Position numbers and translations under genes: made by a program. Shown one piece after another: positions 9,283 to 16,968 of a DNA stretch of 32,532 nucleotides. The stretch is from contig SVED01000017.1 in NCBI GenBank assembly GCA_015057515.1, positions 1 through 32,532 on the forward strand, in the 5' to 3' direction. This stretch comes from Lachnospiraceae bacterium. GTDB taxonomy: Bacteria > Bacillota > Clostridia > Lachnospirales > Lachnospiraceae. Position 1 is the stretch's first letter; every line of letters starts with the position of its first letter. The notes beneath the pieces were generated by a model. It had not been told where the DNA came from, did not search any database, and saw nothing but the letters and a program-made list of their open reading frames with translations.

Positions 9283-11091
9283 TTGAAAAAAACGCTTAGA
9301 AATATTATAGAATCAATTTTTGTTGCCATATTGGTATTTGTGCTTACTGTAACAAACATGTTTTTTCGCTTGGATTACATGTTAAAGGATGCTTTGTATC
9401 AGATTCCAAGAGGTGTTTCAAGTCAAATTAAAATAATTGCTATCGATGAAAAAACTTTAGAGGAATTAGGCCCAATTAATACATGGTCTAGACAGTACTA
9501 TGCAGATTTGATAGAGATACTCAATTCAAATCAGGATTCTAAACCAGCAGTTATTGCCTTCGATATTCTTTTTTCTGGTTATTTTGGTGAGAATAATACT
9601 ATTACAGAGGGTGACAAGGCTTTTGCACATGCGGCAGAAGAAAGTGGAAATGTAGTTGCTGTTACTCAGTTTAAATATGAGGAAAAAGCTGCTCTTAACG
9701 AAGAAGGACTGGTTTCATATCCTATAGAGGATATTTTTTATCCATATCAGGAGTTGAAGGAAGTTGTTACTTTAGGTTACTCGAATGTGTCACAAGACTC
9801 AGATTCTACTGTACGAAGAATTACTTTAAAGGAAAATTATAATGGACAAGACGTATATACATTTTCAAAAGCTATATATGATATGTATTGCCAGTCTAAT
9901 GGGATAGTACCGAATGAAGTTTCTACTGATAAGTATGGTATGACTATTATAAACTATTCTGGAAAACCAGGTGACTATGAACACATTTCTATGGTGGATG
10001 TTTTAAATGGAAATATAGATCCACGAGCATTTACAAACAGTATTGTTATTGTTGGTGCTTATGCCACAGGTATGCAGGATAATTTTAATGTCCCTAATGG
10101 TTATAGTAATCAGATGTATGGGGTTGAGGTACATGCAAACATACTTCAATCTATGATGGAAGGAAGATTCTCAATAAACGCAAATCCATATTTGGTTGGA
10201 ATTATAACAGGTATCCTGTGTGGAATCATTCATTTTATCTTCAAAAAGGCAAAAATATGGTTATCTACCATATTGCTGATACTTGCTATTGGACTTGAAT
10301 TATTCATAGGAGTGGTCATAAATAACAATGGCAAGGCTATAAGTTTAATATATGTTATTATTGCCTTGGTATTGTCATATATATATGCTCTTGCAGTAGG
10401 GTACATATTAGAAAAGCTTAAGCGTAAAAAGGTGATAAATGCATTCAAAAAATATGTTGCTCCAGAGGTTGTTGAGGAGATATCCAAGAAGGGTGATTTC
10501 ACAATCAAATTAGGTGGAGAAAATAGAGATATAGCAGTTCTCTTTGTGGACATCAGAGGTTTTACAACTATGTCAGAAATTCTTTCGCCTGAGGAAGTTG
10601 TGGCAATTTTGAATAATTATCTCAATCTTACAACAAAAGCAATTTTCAAGAATAAGGGTACTCTTGATAAGTTCGTGGGTGATGCTACCATGGCGGTGTT
10701 TAATTCACCATTTGATTTGGACGATTACGTGTTTAGGGCGGTTTGTACAGCTTTAGATATAGTAGAAGGCTCAAAAGAGTTAGAAGAAAAGCTTATGAAG
10801 GAGTTTGGAAGAACCATAGGCTTTGGTGTAGGCGTAAATTGTGGACCGGCAATTGTAGGAAATATCGGCTGTGAATTTAGAATGGATTTTACAGCTATAG
10901 GAGACACGGTTAATACGGCAGCCAGACTAGAGTCTAATGCTAAAAAAGGTCAGGTTCTTATTAGTCAGGAAGTATACGACAGAGTGAAGGATAGGATTGA
11001 AGTTGAAGAAATAGGAGAGATACCACTTAAAGGTAAATCTAACGGTGTTTTCGTTTATTCGCTTTTGTCGGTTAAGCGAGAAGATGTATAA
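9283..11091 (+). CDS. CHASE2-domain class III adenylate cyclase
   Basis: Membrane sensor enzyme predicted to convert ATP to cAMP. The start is TTG 9283 (602 aa) because GGAGG lies 7 nt upstream. An N-terminal helix (about 8-30) leads into an extracytoplasmic CHASE2 domain (about 35-300, with IKIIAIDEKTLEELG, AFDILFSGYFG, and YGVEVHANILQSM near the end), then three membrane helices (about 305-385) and a cytosolic cyclase domain. The catalytic set is intact: metal Asp D423 (FVDIRGFT) and D467 (KFVGDATM), the adenine-selecting pair Lys463 and Thr537, and the transition-state Asn544 and Arg548 (GDTVNTAARLE). The Lys/Thr pair is the one common in bacterial adenylate cyclases, so cAMP rather than cGMP is inferred. 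The gene follows the cNMP-binding phosphatase by 17 nt. Confidence 0.93.
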   Translation: MKKTLRNIIESIFVAILVFVLTVTNMFFRLDYMLKDALYQIPRGVSSQIKIIAIDEKTLEELGPINTWSRQYYADLIEILNSNQDSKPAVIAFDILFSGYFGENNTITEGDKAFAHAAEESGNVVAVTQFKYEEKAALNEEGLVSYPIEDIFYPYQELKEVVTLGYSNVSQDSDSTVRRITLKENYNGQDVYTFSKAIYDMYCQSNGIVPNEVSTDKYGMTIINYSGKPGDYEHISMVDVLNGNIDPRAFTNSIVIVGAYATGMQDNFNVPNGYSNQMYGVEVHANILQSMMEGRFSINANPYLVGIITGILCGIIHFIFKKAKIWLSTILLILAIGLELFIGVVINNNGKAISLIYVIIALVLSYIYALAVGYILEKLKRKKVINAFKKYVAPEVVEEISKKGDFTIKLGGENRDIAVLFVDIRGFTTMSEILSPEEVVAILNNYLNLTTKAIFKNKGTLDKFVGDATMAVFNSPFDLDDYVFRAVCTALDIVEGSKELEEKLMKEFGRTIGFGVGVNCGPAIVGNIGCEFRMDFTAIGDTVNTAARLESNAKKGQVLISQEVYDRVKDRIEVEEIGEIPLKGKSNGVFVYSLLSVKREDV

Positions 11092-11131
11092 TAATTTTTG
11101 ATTTTCAGTTATATGACCAGGAGGAGTATGC

Positions 11132-11911
11132 ATGAGGATTAACAGATTACTTATTGTTCCCAAACTAGATAAGCTAGAAGAGTATAGCAATTTAGCAAAA
11201 GCATATAATTGTGGTTTTGAATATAATGATTTCTTTCTTCCTGAAGTGCTAGATGATTCACAAGGTTTAGAGCGAAGGGTTGAGAGTTATCTGTCTAGTA
11301 ATATGTTGCCAGAATATACTACTCTTCATGGTGCTTTTTTAGATGTTAACATTGCATCATCGGATAAGGAAATATTTAATGTATCAGATAAAAGAATAAG
11401 GCAGAGTATGGAGGTTGCCTCGAAATTAGGGGTAACAGCAGTTGTATTTCATACAAATTATATTGCTAATTTTTTACAGGAGTCATATAGGGAAAGCTGG
11501 GTGGCTAGCAATGTGGTTTATTGGAAGGAGATTTTAAAAGAGTATCCCAACATAAATATTTACATTGAAAATATGTTTGATATGGATTGGGAACTTTTGC
11601 TAAAGCTAGGACAAGCTATGAAGGATGAAACCAATTTTGGTATATGCCTGGATTATGCTCATGCAGGTGTTTTTGGCGATGAGACAAAGGTGGCAGAATG
11701 GGTTGTGGAGCTGGCGCCATATGTAAAGCACATACACATAAATGATAATGATTTTGTGTCAGATTTACATCAGGCATTAGGTGATGGAAATATTGATTGG
11801 CATTATTTTAAAGAGCTGTATAACACTTACCTAAACAAAGCATCTGTTCTTATTGAAGTTTCGGATATAGAAAAAACCAAAAAGTCCTTGGAGTTTTTGA
11901 GAAATATATAG
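11132..11911 (+). CDS. TIM-barrel sugar phosphate isomerase/epimerase-like protein
   Basis: 259 aa with the fold of the xylose isomerase-like/AP endonuclease 2 superfamily. Candidate metal ligands sit on successive strand ends: TLHGAF, FHTNY, the Glu of IENMFD, the Asp/His of CLDYAHAGVF, KHIHINDND, and the Glu of LIEVSD. These enzymes isomerise or epimerise sugars, or cleave at abasic DNA sites; the short length suits the sugar branch, but the substrate cannot be read from sequence. ATG 11132 follows AGGAGG by a short spacer. It is embedded between the cyclase (40 nt upstream) and the RsbW-like kinase (37 nt downstream) with no hairpin on either side, so it seems to be a true operon member, which is unexpected for a metabolic enzyme. 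Confidence 0.75.
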   Translation: MRINRLLIVPKLDKLEEYSNLAKAYNCGFEYNDFFLPEVLDDSQGLERRVESYLSSNMLPEYTTLHGAFLDVNIASSDKEIFNVSDKRIRQSMEVASKLGVTAVVFHTNYIANFLQESYRESWVASNVVYWKEILKEYPNINIYIENMFDMDWELLLKLGQAMKDETNFGICLDYAHAGVFGDETKVAEWVVELAPYVKHIHINDNDFVSDLHQALGDGNIDWHYFKELYNTYLNKASVLIEVSDIEKTKKSLEFLRNI

Positions 11912-11948
11912 ATGTGGAGTGTGTGAAAGCTTAAATAGGAGATAAGGT

Positions 11949-12374
11949 ATGGGAAATATTTTGAAGGAACTAGTGGTAGAAGCGACCTTGGATAATTTGG
12001 ATAAAGTTACTGGTTTTCTTGAAGAAAATCTAATGGCTGCAGATTGTCCTATGAAAACAACCATGAAGATTTTAGTTTCTGTAGAGGAAGTGTACGTAAA
12101 TGTATCTAGCTATGCCTATGGCAAAGAAACAGGGAAATGCACGATTTTACTCGAAATTGAAACCAATGAAGATAATGGTCTAGCAAGAATAACCATAAAG
12201 GATAAGGGAAAAGCTTTCAACCCATTGGAGCAGGAAGATCCGGACATTACATTGAAGGCAGATGATAGACCTATAGGAGGTTTAGGTATTCTTATGGTAA
12301 AGAAAAGTATGGACAAGGTTGATTATAAATATTTATGCGGAGAAAACATATTAGTAGTGGAAAAAATATGGTAA
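11949..12374 (+). CDS. RsbW/SpoIIAB-like serine kinase (HATPase_c, anti-sigma type)
   Basis: 141 aa, the usual length of stand-alone GHKL anti-sigma kinases. The ATP-binding Bergerat fold motifs are visible: N box VEEVYVNVSSYAYG (E46/E47, N51), G1 box IKDKGKAFNP (D85, G87) and G2 box PIGGLGILMV (110-114). Such proteins phosphorylate a STAS antagonist on Ser and in the unphosphorylated-antagonist-free state bind a sigma factor or another target. The STAS gene follows directly and a PP2C phosphatase lies upstream, completing a partner-switching set. No sigma factor gene is present in the window, so the protein that this kinase binds is unknown. Confidence 0.9.
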   Translation: MGNILKELVVEATLDNLDKVTGFLEENLMAADCPMKTTMKILVSVEEVYVNVSSYAYGKETGKCTILLEIETNEDNGLARITIKDKGKAFNPLEQEDPDITLKADDRPIGGLGILMVKKSMDKVDYKYLCGENILVVEKIW

Positions 12375-12429
12375 ATATGGTAGAATTGGTATAAATATTT
12401 TGTGGAAAAATACTAAAGGAGGGTTATTT

Positions 12430-12732
12430 ATGGAAATAATAAAAAAAGAACATGACGAGGAAGTTACTATGTCCATAGTAGGTCGTTTGGACACTAATAG
12501 TGCACCGACACTGACCAAGGAGTTAGAAGAGTCCTTAGTGGATGGGGTTGAGGTATTTGTTCTTGATATGAGTGAGTGTGATTATGTAGCCAGTTCAGGA
12601 CTTAGAGCTATCCTTAGTGCTCAAAAGAAAATGAATTCCCTACATGGAAAAATGATTGTAAGAAATGTTATCGGAGATGTTATGGAAGTTTTTGAAATGA
12701 CAGGTTTTGCAGATATATTGACATTTGAGTAA
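12430..12732 (+). CDS. STAS-domain anti-sigma factor antagonist (RsbV/SpoIIAA-like)
   Basis: 100 aa single STAS domain. The start is ATG 12430, preceded by AAAGGAGGG; a TTG-initiated version 30 nt upstream has no ribosome site. The core reads VFVLDMSECDYVASSGLRAIL; the conserved Ser that RsbW-type kinases phosphorylate corresponds to S55 or S56. The Asp that normally precedes it (DSSGL or DSTGL) is Ala here. The protein is expected to be phosphorylated by the kinase encoded at 11949 and dephosphorylated by the PP2C protein at 8087, releasing or capturing the kinase. It is followed after 18 nt by the GGDEF gene. Confidence 0.92.
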   Translation: MEIIKKEHDEEVTMSIVGRLDTNSAPTLTKELEESLVDGVEVFVLDMSECDYVASSGLRAILSAQKKMNSLHGKMIVRNVIGDVMEVFEMTGFADILTFE

Positions 12733-12750
12733 GGAACAAGGAGGTAACTT

Positions 12751-14034
12751 ATGGATTTTAGCAAAGAACTAATTGAATTCGTCTCTGAAAAGGTTGGCGG
12801 TGTGGTTGTCATAGCTACAGGCTCAAGTGAGATTATGTATGCTGATACATTCTTTAAAGAAAAGTATGGCAAAGACATTGTGGGTATGGATGCAGACGAA
12901 ATATTTACGTGGATGAATGATTGCCCGGAACTCTCTCCAGGGGCGCCAGCTGTAGAATGGGAGAATATTGATACAGATTCAAAGAAATATTATAAGTTTA
13001 ATTCTGCAATTATTGAAAAGGAAGAAAAAAAATATACTTTCCATCAAGTAGTTGATATTACAGAGTATATGGGGCTTAATCGTGATATCACTAAGTATAT
13101 GTCTTTCTTCAAAAGGCTTGCCAGTTTCCAGACAGCAGTATTAGAAAAATTGTCAGACACTTATCATGAGTTATTGCCAATGCTTACTGATTATTTTAAA
13201 ACAAGCAAGGCTTATATGATGGTTCAGAGAGAGGATAAGCTTGAAGTTGCGGCATATTCAAAGATGGGTAATGCTTATTTTAACGACAGAATCCAAATGA
13301 CAGATGCCATAGATGCAGTATTTGAATTTAGTACTGAGGATGATATCCTTTATGATAGCTTACCAATTGATATTCAAGAAGTGTTTAAACTGAGTGGAAG
13401 TAGTAGTGACAGTTCATATGTGCTTTTGGGAGCAGGTGATGTGTCAGGACAAAAGTATGCTATATTCCTTAATATATGGCCTAATATGGACAGGGAATCA
13501 ATGGCTGAAAAGACATTGATAAACGTTATAAAGTTATACACAGAAAATGCTATTATGCGTGAGAGACTCATATATGAAAATGAGCACGATCATCTTACAG
13601 GACTCTACAATAAGGGTAAATATTTGGCTCGTATAGAAAACAAATATCCAAATCGTAAGTCTATAGCTGTTTATAACTTCGATGTAAATAACCTAAAGAC
13701 TATGAATGATACTTATGGTCATGAGGCAGGAGATAAGCTCATTATCAAAGCAGCTGATAGTATCAGAAAGGTAACAGGAACAGGAATTCATGGTTATCGT
13801 ATGGGTGGAGATGAGTTTCTTATGGTAGCGTGTGATCTTTCGGAGGCAGAGGCAAATAATCTTTTGTCACGTTGGGAAACAGAGTTAGAGAGACTCAATG
13901 ATATAGATGATGGTATAGAGTGTGTGATGGCGGTAGGTATGGTTTACGCAGGCGAGGGATACAATTTAGACGAAGTCCTTGCTAAGGCAGATGAACTAAT
14001 GTATGAAGATAAAAAAGCAAAGAAAAATGTTTAA
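12751..14034 (+). CDS. GGDEF-domain diguanylate cyclase with PAS/GAF-like N-terminus
   Basis: 427 aa, soluble, predicted to make c-di-GMP from two GTP. Residues about 1-110 look PAS-like (IATGSSEIMYADTFFKEKYG) and about 120-270 GAF-like, but these calls rest on pattern only. The C-terminal cyclase domain starts at HDHLTGLYNKGKY, has the metal/nucleotide segment FDVNNLKTMNDTYGHEAGD, and an intact active site MGGDEF (G352-F356). The RxxD inhibitory site expected five residues upstream is absent (IHGYRM instead), so no product inhibition at that site. ATG 12751 has AAGGAGG 7-8 nt upstream. Position between the STAS gene and pilT suggests that it links the partner switch to a pilus or surface output. 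Confidence 0.92.
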   Translation: MDFSKELIEFVSEKVGGVVVIATGSSEIMYADTFFKEKYGKDIVGMDADEIFTWMNDCPELSPGAPAVEWENIDTDSKKYYKFNSAIIEKEEKKYTFHQVVDITEYMGLNRDITKYMSFFKRLASFQTAVLEKLSDTYHELLPMLTDYFKTSKAYMMVQREDKLEVAAYSKMGNAYFNDRIQMTDAIDAVFEFSTEDDILYDSLPIDIQEVFKLSGSSSDSSYVLLGAGDVSGQKYAIFLNIWPNMDRESMAEKTLINVIKLYTENAIMRERLIYENEHDHLTGLYNKGKYLARIENKYPNRKSIAVYNFDVNNLKTMNDTYGHEAGDKLIIKAADSIRKVTGTGIHGYRMGGDEFLMVACDLSEAEANNLLSRWETELERLNDIDDGIECVMAVGMVYAGEGYNLDEVLAKADELMYEDKKAKKNV

Positions 14035-14066
14035 GTATACATAACGAGTATAAGGAGGGTTACAAA

Positions 14067-15110
14067 ATGAATTTTAATGAGCTGATTGACTACGCAAAGA
14101 GTGAAGGTTGTTCTGATGTACATATTACAGTTGGTACTGCTATTGCAATTAGAAAGTTTGGAAAGCTTTTATTGCTTGATCCGGTTCCAACTGCTGAAGA
14201 ATCCGAGACAATGATTTTAGAGTCACTTACTGCAGAACAGAGAAAAAAGGTATTGAATGGTCAGGACTTGGATTTTGCTATGATTACTCCTACAGGAAGA
14301 CTTAGAGCAAATATTTATCATCAGAGAAACAATCTTGCTGCTACGTACCGTATCCTTAAAAATGAAGTTCCAACCTTTGATGAATTAGAAATTCCAGATG
14401 CAGCACGTAAGCTTATTAATGAGCCTAGAGGACTTGTACTCATTACCGGACCTACAGGAAGTGGTAAGACAACCACACTTGCATCTATGATTGATTATAT
14501 TAACAAGAAGCAGGCAAAGCACGTTATGACTATCGAGGATCCTATAGAGTATGTTTATTACCATGCTAAATCTATGATTCATCAGAGAGAAGTTGGAAAG
14601 GATGTTGATTCTTTTGCAACAGCTCTTCGTTCATCACTTAGAGAAGATCCTGATATCATCCTCGTTGGTGAGATGAGAGATTATGAGACAATTAGTGCAG
14701 CTATTACTGCTGCTGAGACAGGACATTTGGTTCTTTCTACTCTTCATACAACTAGTGCTCCACAGACTGTTGAGCGTATTCTTGATGCATATCCTCATCA
14801 TGGTCAGGCACAGGCAAGAACACAGCTTGCTAACGTTCTTAGAGGCGTTGTTACACAGCAGCTTATTCCTAGAGATGATAAGGAAGGTATGACTATAGCT
14901 ACAGAGATACTTATTAACACAGAGGCTGTAGCAGCTCAGATAAGAGACAATAAGACTCACCAGATTTTATCTACAATTCAGGCAGGTACAATGCATGGTA
15001 TGCATACTATGAATGCTGACTTAAGACGTCTTGTTCGTGAGGGCAAGATTACCAACACAACAGCCCTCAAATACTGTACTAACGTAAAGGACTACGAGAG
15101 CCAGCGATAA
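14067..15110 (+). CDS. pilT: Type IV pilus retraction ATPase PilT
   Basis: 347 aa, the typical PilT length. This hexameric secretion-type ATPase depolymerises type IV pili, driving twitching motility. Visible motifs in order: N-terminal SDVHITVG, Walker A GPTGSGKT (128-135), Asp box VMTIEDPIEY, Walker B region DIILVGEMRD (196-205, PilT-type GEMRD), and His box GHLVLSTLHTTSA. The C-terminus ADLRRLVREGKIT is also PilT-like. No pilin, PilB, PilC or prepilin peptidase gene is in the window, so it is an orphan retraction motor placed last in a signalling operon. SD AAGGAGGG precedes ATG 14067. Its stop codon TAA is the first three bases of the 422-bp palindrome that follows. Confidence 0.93.
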   Translation: MNFNELIDYAKSEGCSDVHITVGTAIAIRKFGKLLLLDPVPTAEESETMILESLTAEQRKKVLNGQDLDFAMITPTGRLRANIYHQRNNLAATYRILKNEVPTFDELEIPDAARKLINEPRGLVLITGPTGSGKTTTLASMIDYINKKQAKHVMTIEDPIEYVYYHAKSMIHQREVGKDVDSFATALRSSLREDPDIILVGEMRDYETISAAITAAETGHLVLSTLHTTSAPQTVERILDAYPHHGQAQARTQLANVLRGVVTQQLIPRDDKEGMTIATEILINTEAVAAQIRDNKTHQILSTIQAGTMHGMHTMNADLRRLVREGKITNTTALKYCTNVKDYESQR

Positions 15111-15529
15111 TAACTATTGCCCAGATAAAACACCTGCCTGTCCGGTGGGCTGTGGGTATATAACTATACCAAACCGTTTGAGAACGCGAGTACTTAGCGA
15201 AAAGAAATGGGGATGCACTGGGTGGATATAGACACAGACATACCAAACACGCTCTCGCTCGTCTCGAACGCAGGAGTACTAAATGAAAAAAAATAGAAAC
15301 AGGGAGAAAATATTGTTTTAAAACATTTTCTCCCTGTTTCTATTTTTTCTCATTAAGTGCTCGCGTTCTCAAACGGTTTGTTATTGTCTGTGCCTATATC
15401 CACCCAGTGCATCCCCATTTCTTTGAGGTTAGTACTCCTGCGTTCGAGACGAGCGAGAGCGTGTTTGGAATAGTTATATACCCACATCCCACCGGATAGG
15501 CAGGTGTTTTACCTAAGCAATAGTTATTA
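15108..15529. repeat. 422-bp composite inverted repeat spanning the pilT/ABC-transporter convergent junction
   Basis: The block order on the plus strand is A (15108-15168), B (15169-15198), D (15199-15240), C (15241-15285), a central hairpin (15288-15348), then B' (15351-15380), D' (15381-15425), C' (15426-15469) and A' (15470-15529), where the prime means reverse complement. A/A' and D/D' are near-identical over about 60 and 40 bp. B and C are related to each other (both begin CCAAAC and end AGTACT-A) but are exchanged between the arms, so B faces C' and C faces B'. The outer boundary TAATAACTATTGC contains the stop codons of both convergent genes. No terminal duplication, transposase or ORF of note is inside. 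Confidence 0.9.
15288..15348. terminator. Bidirectional terminator at the centre of the palindrome
   Basis: A perfect 24-bp stem (15288-15311 with 15325-15348) has a GC-rich core CAGGGAG/CTCCCTG and a 13-nt loop containing GTTTTAAAAC. It is flanked by a run of A on the left and of T on the right, so it terminates in both directions for pilT and for the ABC transporter operon. Confidence 0.85.
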
Positions 15530-16291
15530 CTGACGGTTATCTTGAAGCTTTCCGAGGAATTCTTGAATACGCTCGTTAGTGGAGTTGAAGACTTCTTCCG
15601 GAGTGCCTTCTACCGCGATAAGGCCTTTGTCCATAAAGATGACTCTGTCAGAAATATTTCGCGCAAAGTTCATCTCGTGAGTTACGATAACCATAGTCAT
15701 GTGTCGCTCTGCTAAGGATTTGATAACCTTTAGAACTTCACCGGTAAGTTCTGGATCGAGGGCTGAGGTTGGCTCATCAAAGAAGAGAACCTTTGGATTT
15801 AGGGCTAAGGCTCTTGCTATTGCAACTCTTTGTTGCTGTCCGCCAGACAACTGGGAAGGATAGTAATCAGCTTTGTCTGATAGTCCCATTTTTTCTAGAA
15901 GCTCCATTGCCTCGGCCATAACTTCCTTTTTGTTGCGCTTTTGTACATTGATAGGAGCATCTGTAATGTTTTTAAGGACAGAGTAGTGAGGAAAGAGATT
16001 AAAGTTTTGGAAAACCAACCCGAAATTATTCTTGATGTCCTTAAGCTCTTTACCCTTGGCATAGATGGAACGGCCATCTACAAGAGCAACAGCAGGTCGC
16101 TCCAGATAATAAATCTCGCCATAATCTAAGGTCTCCAGCATAGTGGCAATTCTAAGAAGTGTAGATTTACCTGAACCAGATGGACCGATGATTGAAACAA
16201 CCTCACCTTCATTTACGTGAAGGGAAATATCCTTAAGAACCTCCAAGTCTCCAAAGGATTTTTTGATGTTAGACATAGATAAATATTCCAT
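15527..16291 (-). CDS. Polar amino acid ABC transporter, ATP-binding protein
   Basis: 254 aa cytoplasmic ATPase of the GlnQ/HisP type that drives uptake of a polar amino acid. Walker [11 protein letters not shown]-loop [14 protein letters not shown], signature [15 protein letters not shown], Walker [14 protein letters not shown] and H-loop VIVTHE are all present. A modest insertion between the A strand and the Q-loop ([16 protein letters not shown]) is longer than in standard GlnQ. It is the last gene of a three-gene operon (binding protein, permease, ATPase) and begins 11 nt after the permease stop. The stop codon lies inside the palindromic element. Confidence 0.95.
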   Translation of the reverse strand: MEYLSMSNIKKSFGDLEVLKDISLHVNEGEVVSIIGPSGSGKSTLLRIATMLETLDYGEIYYLERPAVALVDGRSIYAKGKELKDIKNNFGLVFQNFNLFPHYSVLKNITDAPINVQKRNKKEVMAEAMELLEKMGLSDKADYYPSQLSGGQQQRVAIARALALNPKVLFFDEPTSALDPELTGEVLKVIKSLAERHMTMVIVTHEMNFARNISDRVIFMDKGLIAVEGTPEEVFNSTNERIQEFLGKLQDNRQ

Positions 16292-16302
16292 ATGAAGACC
16301 TC

Positions 16303-16950
16303 CTAACCATAGTAGCTGAGTTTCTTCTCGAAACCACGCATTACAACTGAAACAATAAAATTAAATACATAGTAAAATATTGCTGCTACTACAAAAGGTA
16401 CCATAGTAGTATTTGCGGCAGCAATCTGCTGAGCTATATTAAACAATTCTATGTAAGAAATAGTGAATGCTAAGGAAGTATCCTTAACAAGGGTTATAAT
16501 TTCATTGGTCATTGCAGGAAGAATTATCTTAATAACCTGTGGCAAGGTTATCTTAAAAAATTCCTGAGGCTTTGAGTAAAGAAGTATTTGAGCAGCTTCG
16601 TGTTGCCCTTTTGGAATAGCTTCAATTCCAGAACGGTATATCTCAGCAAAATATGCGGCATAGTTAATTGAAAAACCAACTATAATGGCAGGAAAACGCC
16701 AACCTGCTATAGACCAGCCAAATAAGTAGTATGGAAAGTAGTGTACCACCATAAGCTGAAGCATAAGAGGTGTGCCTCTTAATATGGATATAAAAAATCC
16801 AACAATACCACTGACTATTTTATTTTTAGACATTCTGCCGAAGCACATAACCATACCAAGTGGAAGTGCGAACAAAAGGGTAAGGAAGAAAATCCCCATA
16901 CTCTTAAGCATTCCATTGGTAAGTTGTTCAAGCATTACTTCAAAACTCAT
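16303..16950 (-). CDS. Polar amino acid ABC transporter, permease
   Basis: 215 aa HisM/GlnP-family inner-membrane subunit with about five helices. The family's N-terminal [20 protein letters not shown], the central RGTPLMLQL and the EAA-loop region [16 protein letters not shown], which couples to the ATPase, are visible. It lies 18 nt after the binding-protein gene and 11 nt before the ATPase gene, in the standard operon order, and presumably acts as a homodimer because only one permease is encoded. SD is AAGGAG before ATG 16950. Confidence 0.94.
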   Translation of the reverse strand: MSFEVMLEQLTNGMLKSMGIFFLTLLFALPLGMVMCFGRMSKNKIVSGIVGFFISILRGTPLMLQLMVVHYFPYYLFGWSIAGWRFPAIIVGFSINYAAYFAEIYRSGIEAIPKGQHEAAQILLYSKPQEFFKITLPQVIKIILPAMTNEIITLVKDTSLAFTISYIELFNIAQQIAAANTTMVPFVVAAIFYYVFNFIVSVVMRGFEKKLSYYG

Positions 16951-16968
16951 TTGTAAAACTCCTTAATC

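Noticed and set aside
15108-15529. Insertion sequence or MITE at the pilT/ABC junction
   Set aside because: No transposase, no target-site duplication at the ends (flanks GCGA versus CTGA), and the ends coincide with gene stops; kept as a repeat of unknown origin.
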